This document shows positions 62,430 to 64,000 of a stretch of 64,000 nt of DNA, piece after piece; position 1 is the stretch's first letter, and each line of letters begins with the position of its first letter. The notes beneath the pieces were generated by a model. That model made no database searches and was not told the origin of the DNA. It worked only from the letters and a program-made list of their open reading frames with translations. The position numbers were made by a program, and so were the translations under genes. Origin of the DNA: an uncultured Clostridia bacterium (lineage in GTDB: Bacteria; Bacillota; Clostridia; UMGS1883); assembly GCA_947626145.1 (NCBI GenBank), contig CANQRB010000002.1, positions 1 to 64,000 on the forward strand, given 5' to 3'.

Positions 62430-63794
62430 ATGATACATAAATTTAAAAATCTGGGGCAGTACATAGTGCTGGATGTGGCCAGCGGAGCTATTCATTCCCT
62501 TGACGAAAAGGCTTATAATCTGCTGGACTGCTATGACGGAGAAGGCGTGTTTCAACCTGAAAAGGCGGCGGAGCTGGGCCTTGTGGGGCCGGAGTACGAC
62601 GAGGCCGCGGAGGAGCTCCAAAGCTTAATCGACGGGAAGCTTCTGTTCACAAAGGACATCTACGCCGAGATAGCCAGGCACTGGGACAAGCAGTCGGTGG
62701 TCAAGGCCCTCTGTCTCCACATCGCCCACGACTGCAACCTTCGATGCAAGTACTGCTTCGCCGACGGCGGCGAGTACATGGGTAAGCGTGAGCTCATGAG
62801 CGCCGAGGTGGGGAAGAAGGCCATTGATTTTGTGATTGAGCAGAGCGGGAACCGGAAAAATATCGAGATAGACTACTTCGGCGGCGAGCCCCTGATGAAT
62901 TTTGACGTGGTAAAGGAGATAACCGAGTACGCCAAGGAACAGGGGCGGCTCCACGGCAAGAGCTTCCGCTTCACCATAACCACCAACGGCGTTCTGCTGG
63001 ACGAGGACAAGCAGGCATATATTAATGAAAACATGAGCAACGTTGTCCTCTCGCTTGACGGGCGCAAAGAGGTTCACGACGCCGTCCGTGTCCGCGTGGA
63101 CGGCAGCGGCAGCTATGACCGTGTGGTGCCAAAATTCCAAAAGCTGGCCGACAGCCGGAATCAGAACAACTACTACGTGCGGGGCACCTTCACAAGGGAC
63201 AATCTGGACTTCGCCGAGGATGTGAAGCACCTTATGGACTTAGGCTTTGAGCAGATAAGCGTGGAGCCCGTTGTGGCCCCCGAAACCGAGGATTACTCCC
63301 TCCGCCGGGAGGATCTGCCCGCCATTTTTGCCGAGTACGATCGTTTGGTGGAACTGCTGACCAATACCCGCAAGAGCGGCAAATTCGTGAATTTCTTCCA
63401 TTTTATGATAGACCTTGAGCAGGGCCCCTGCGCCTACAAGCGGCTGTCCGGCTGCGGCAGCGGCCATGAGTATCTGGCGGTAACCCCCTCCGGCGACCTG
63501 TACCCCTGCCACCAGTTTGTGGGTAAGCCGGAATTCAAGATGGGTACCGTGTTCGAGGGCAAGCTGGATGAGAATATCAGAAAGCGCTTTATGAACAGCA
63601 ATATTTATACCAAGGAGGCCTGCTCCACCTGCTGGAACCGCTTCTATTGCAGCGGCGGCTGCGCGGCCAACGCCTTCAACATGAACGGCGACATAGACAA
63701 GCCCTACGAGATAGCCTGCGAGATGCAGAAAAAACGCACCGAGTGCGCCATCGCCATGGCCGCCGCTTTGAGCGAGGAGCGGAGTGAAAATTAG
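62430..63794 (+). CDS. scfB: SCIFF radical SAM maturase
   Basis: ATG 62430 (MIHKFKN) is preferred over 62421 because AAAGGA is eight bases away and family members begin in the same way. The 454-residue enzyme has a peptide-recognition (RRE-like) N-terminus, the radical SAM CxxxCxxC cluster site in DCNLRCKYCFADGG (near residue 105), the IDYFGGEPLM motif and a C-terminal SPASM domain with two auxiliary clusters (CGSGHEYLAVTPSGDLYPCH; CSTCWNRFYCSGGC). It installs thioether bridges between Cys and other residues of the SCIFF peptide. It is transcribed with the precursor through a weak terminator. Confidence 0.95.
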   Translation: MIHKFKNLGQYIVLDVASGAIHSLDEKAYNLLDCYDGEGVFQPEKAAELGLVGPEYDEAAEELQSLIDGKLLFTKDIYAEIARHWDKQSVVKALCLHIAHDCNLRCKYCFADGGEYMGKRELMSAEVGKKAIDFVIEQSGNRKNIEIDYFGGEPLMNFDVVKEITEYAKEQGRLHGKSFRFTITTNGVLLDEDKQAYINENMSNVVLSLDGRKEVHDAVRVRVDGSGSYDRVVPKFQKLADSRNQNNYYVRGTFTRDNLDFAEDVKHLMDLGFEQISVEPVVAPETEDYSLRREDLPAIFAEYDRLVELLTNTRKSGKFVNFFHFMIDLEQGPCAYKRLSGCGSGHEYLAVTPSGDLYPCHQFVGKPEFKMGTVFEGKLDENIRKRFMNSNIYTKEACSTCWNRFYCSGGCAANAFNMNGDIDKPYEIACEMQKKRTECAIAMAAALSEERSEN

Positions 63795-64000
63795 GAATTA
63801 GGAATGAGGAATTAGGAATACTGACGGGGCAGCTGCGGCGTTTGCGTATGTGTACCCTAAACGTAGCCTTGACGCCGTAGGGGGTCGTTGGCCGTCCGCC
63901 ATCAAACGTTTACGGTAAAAATAACGAACGAAATTATAAATCAAATTTCCCTGCACCGTCTTACGGTAAAAACGACGAATAGTGTAACTACTAAATTAAT
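63789..64000. repeat. Intergenic repeat G running off the window
   Basis: AATTAGGAATTAGGAATGAGG units start at 63789 over the end of the maturase gene and continue to 63819. The inverted form of the TTGATGGCGGACGGCC module of repeats B and F follows (63875-63917). The right arm is not reached before the window ends. Confidence 0.8.

Overview
The window looks like chromosomal DNA of an anaerobic, low-to-mid-GC Firmicute of the class Clostridia, probably an Oscillospiraceae-type gut or rumen bacterium. The grounds are a SCIFF peptide with its radical SAM maturase, a TIGR04086-type membrane protein, a Firmicute Tad/Flp1 pilus locus, SLH-domain proteins, a CIRCE-controlled groESL, a lon-engB pair, a preQ1-I riboswitch in front of queT, and a candidate SpoIIM next to a XerD-like gene. 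No rRNA, tRNA or CRISPR array was seen.

The window has two halves that differ by eye in base and codon use. Positions 1 to about 31,200 are AT-richer and look like an accessory island. It starts with a decapitated tyrosine-recombinase fragment (73-243). A long co-directional Tad/type IVb pilus locus follows (428-12711): TadZ, TadA, TadB, TadC, Flp1 pilin, three TadE/TadG-like pseudopilins, two prepilin peptidases, an FHA protein, a PP2C phosphatase and a 52-residue membrane peptide. Next come a Ser/Thr kinase with a predicted beta-propeller (12741-15839) and two large secreted paralogues, one ending in an SH3-like module and one in SLH repeats (15885-22915). Then come a macro-domain protein, small hypothetical proteins and two HTH regulators. 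A 460-base gene-free stretch that looks like a structured RNA follows, and the island ends with a DUF6870-like protein and three overlapping large serine recombinases (26235-31106), closed by a strong hairpin.

From about 31,200 to the end the DNA is GC-richer and carries mainly housekeeping genes: groES-groEL, engB, lon, galT-galK, tyrS, mntP, queT, purB, proC, a candidate spoIIM, a xerD-like gene, and the SCIFF peptide with its maturase. A minus-strand arabinan/arabinoside cluster (GH43, LamG protein, GH127) is divergent from galT-galK, so sugar-polymer breakdown sits beside galactose catabolism. A tandem pair of secreted stalk/propeller-like proteins (54348-58969) is preceded in both copies by the same ECF-sigma-like promoter. 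Intergenic spaces in this half are repeatedly filled by mosaic repeats that begin with runs of GGAATTAGGAATGAGGAAT-type units. None is seen in the left half.

The most notable system is the pilus locus. It joins secretion and pilus genes to a complete kinase, phosphatase and FHA-reader set, which suggests phosphorylation-controlled pilus assembly, probably connected to the two surface proteins. Other items worth attention are the orphan structured-RNA candidate, the XerD-family protein that lacks most catalytic residues, the nested palindromic repeats and the MITE-like element upstream of lon.
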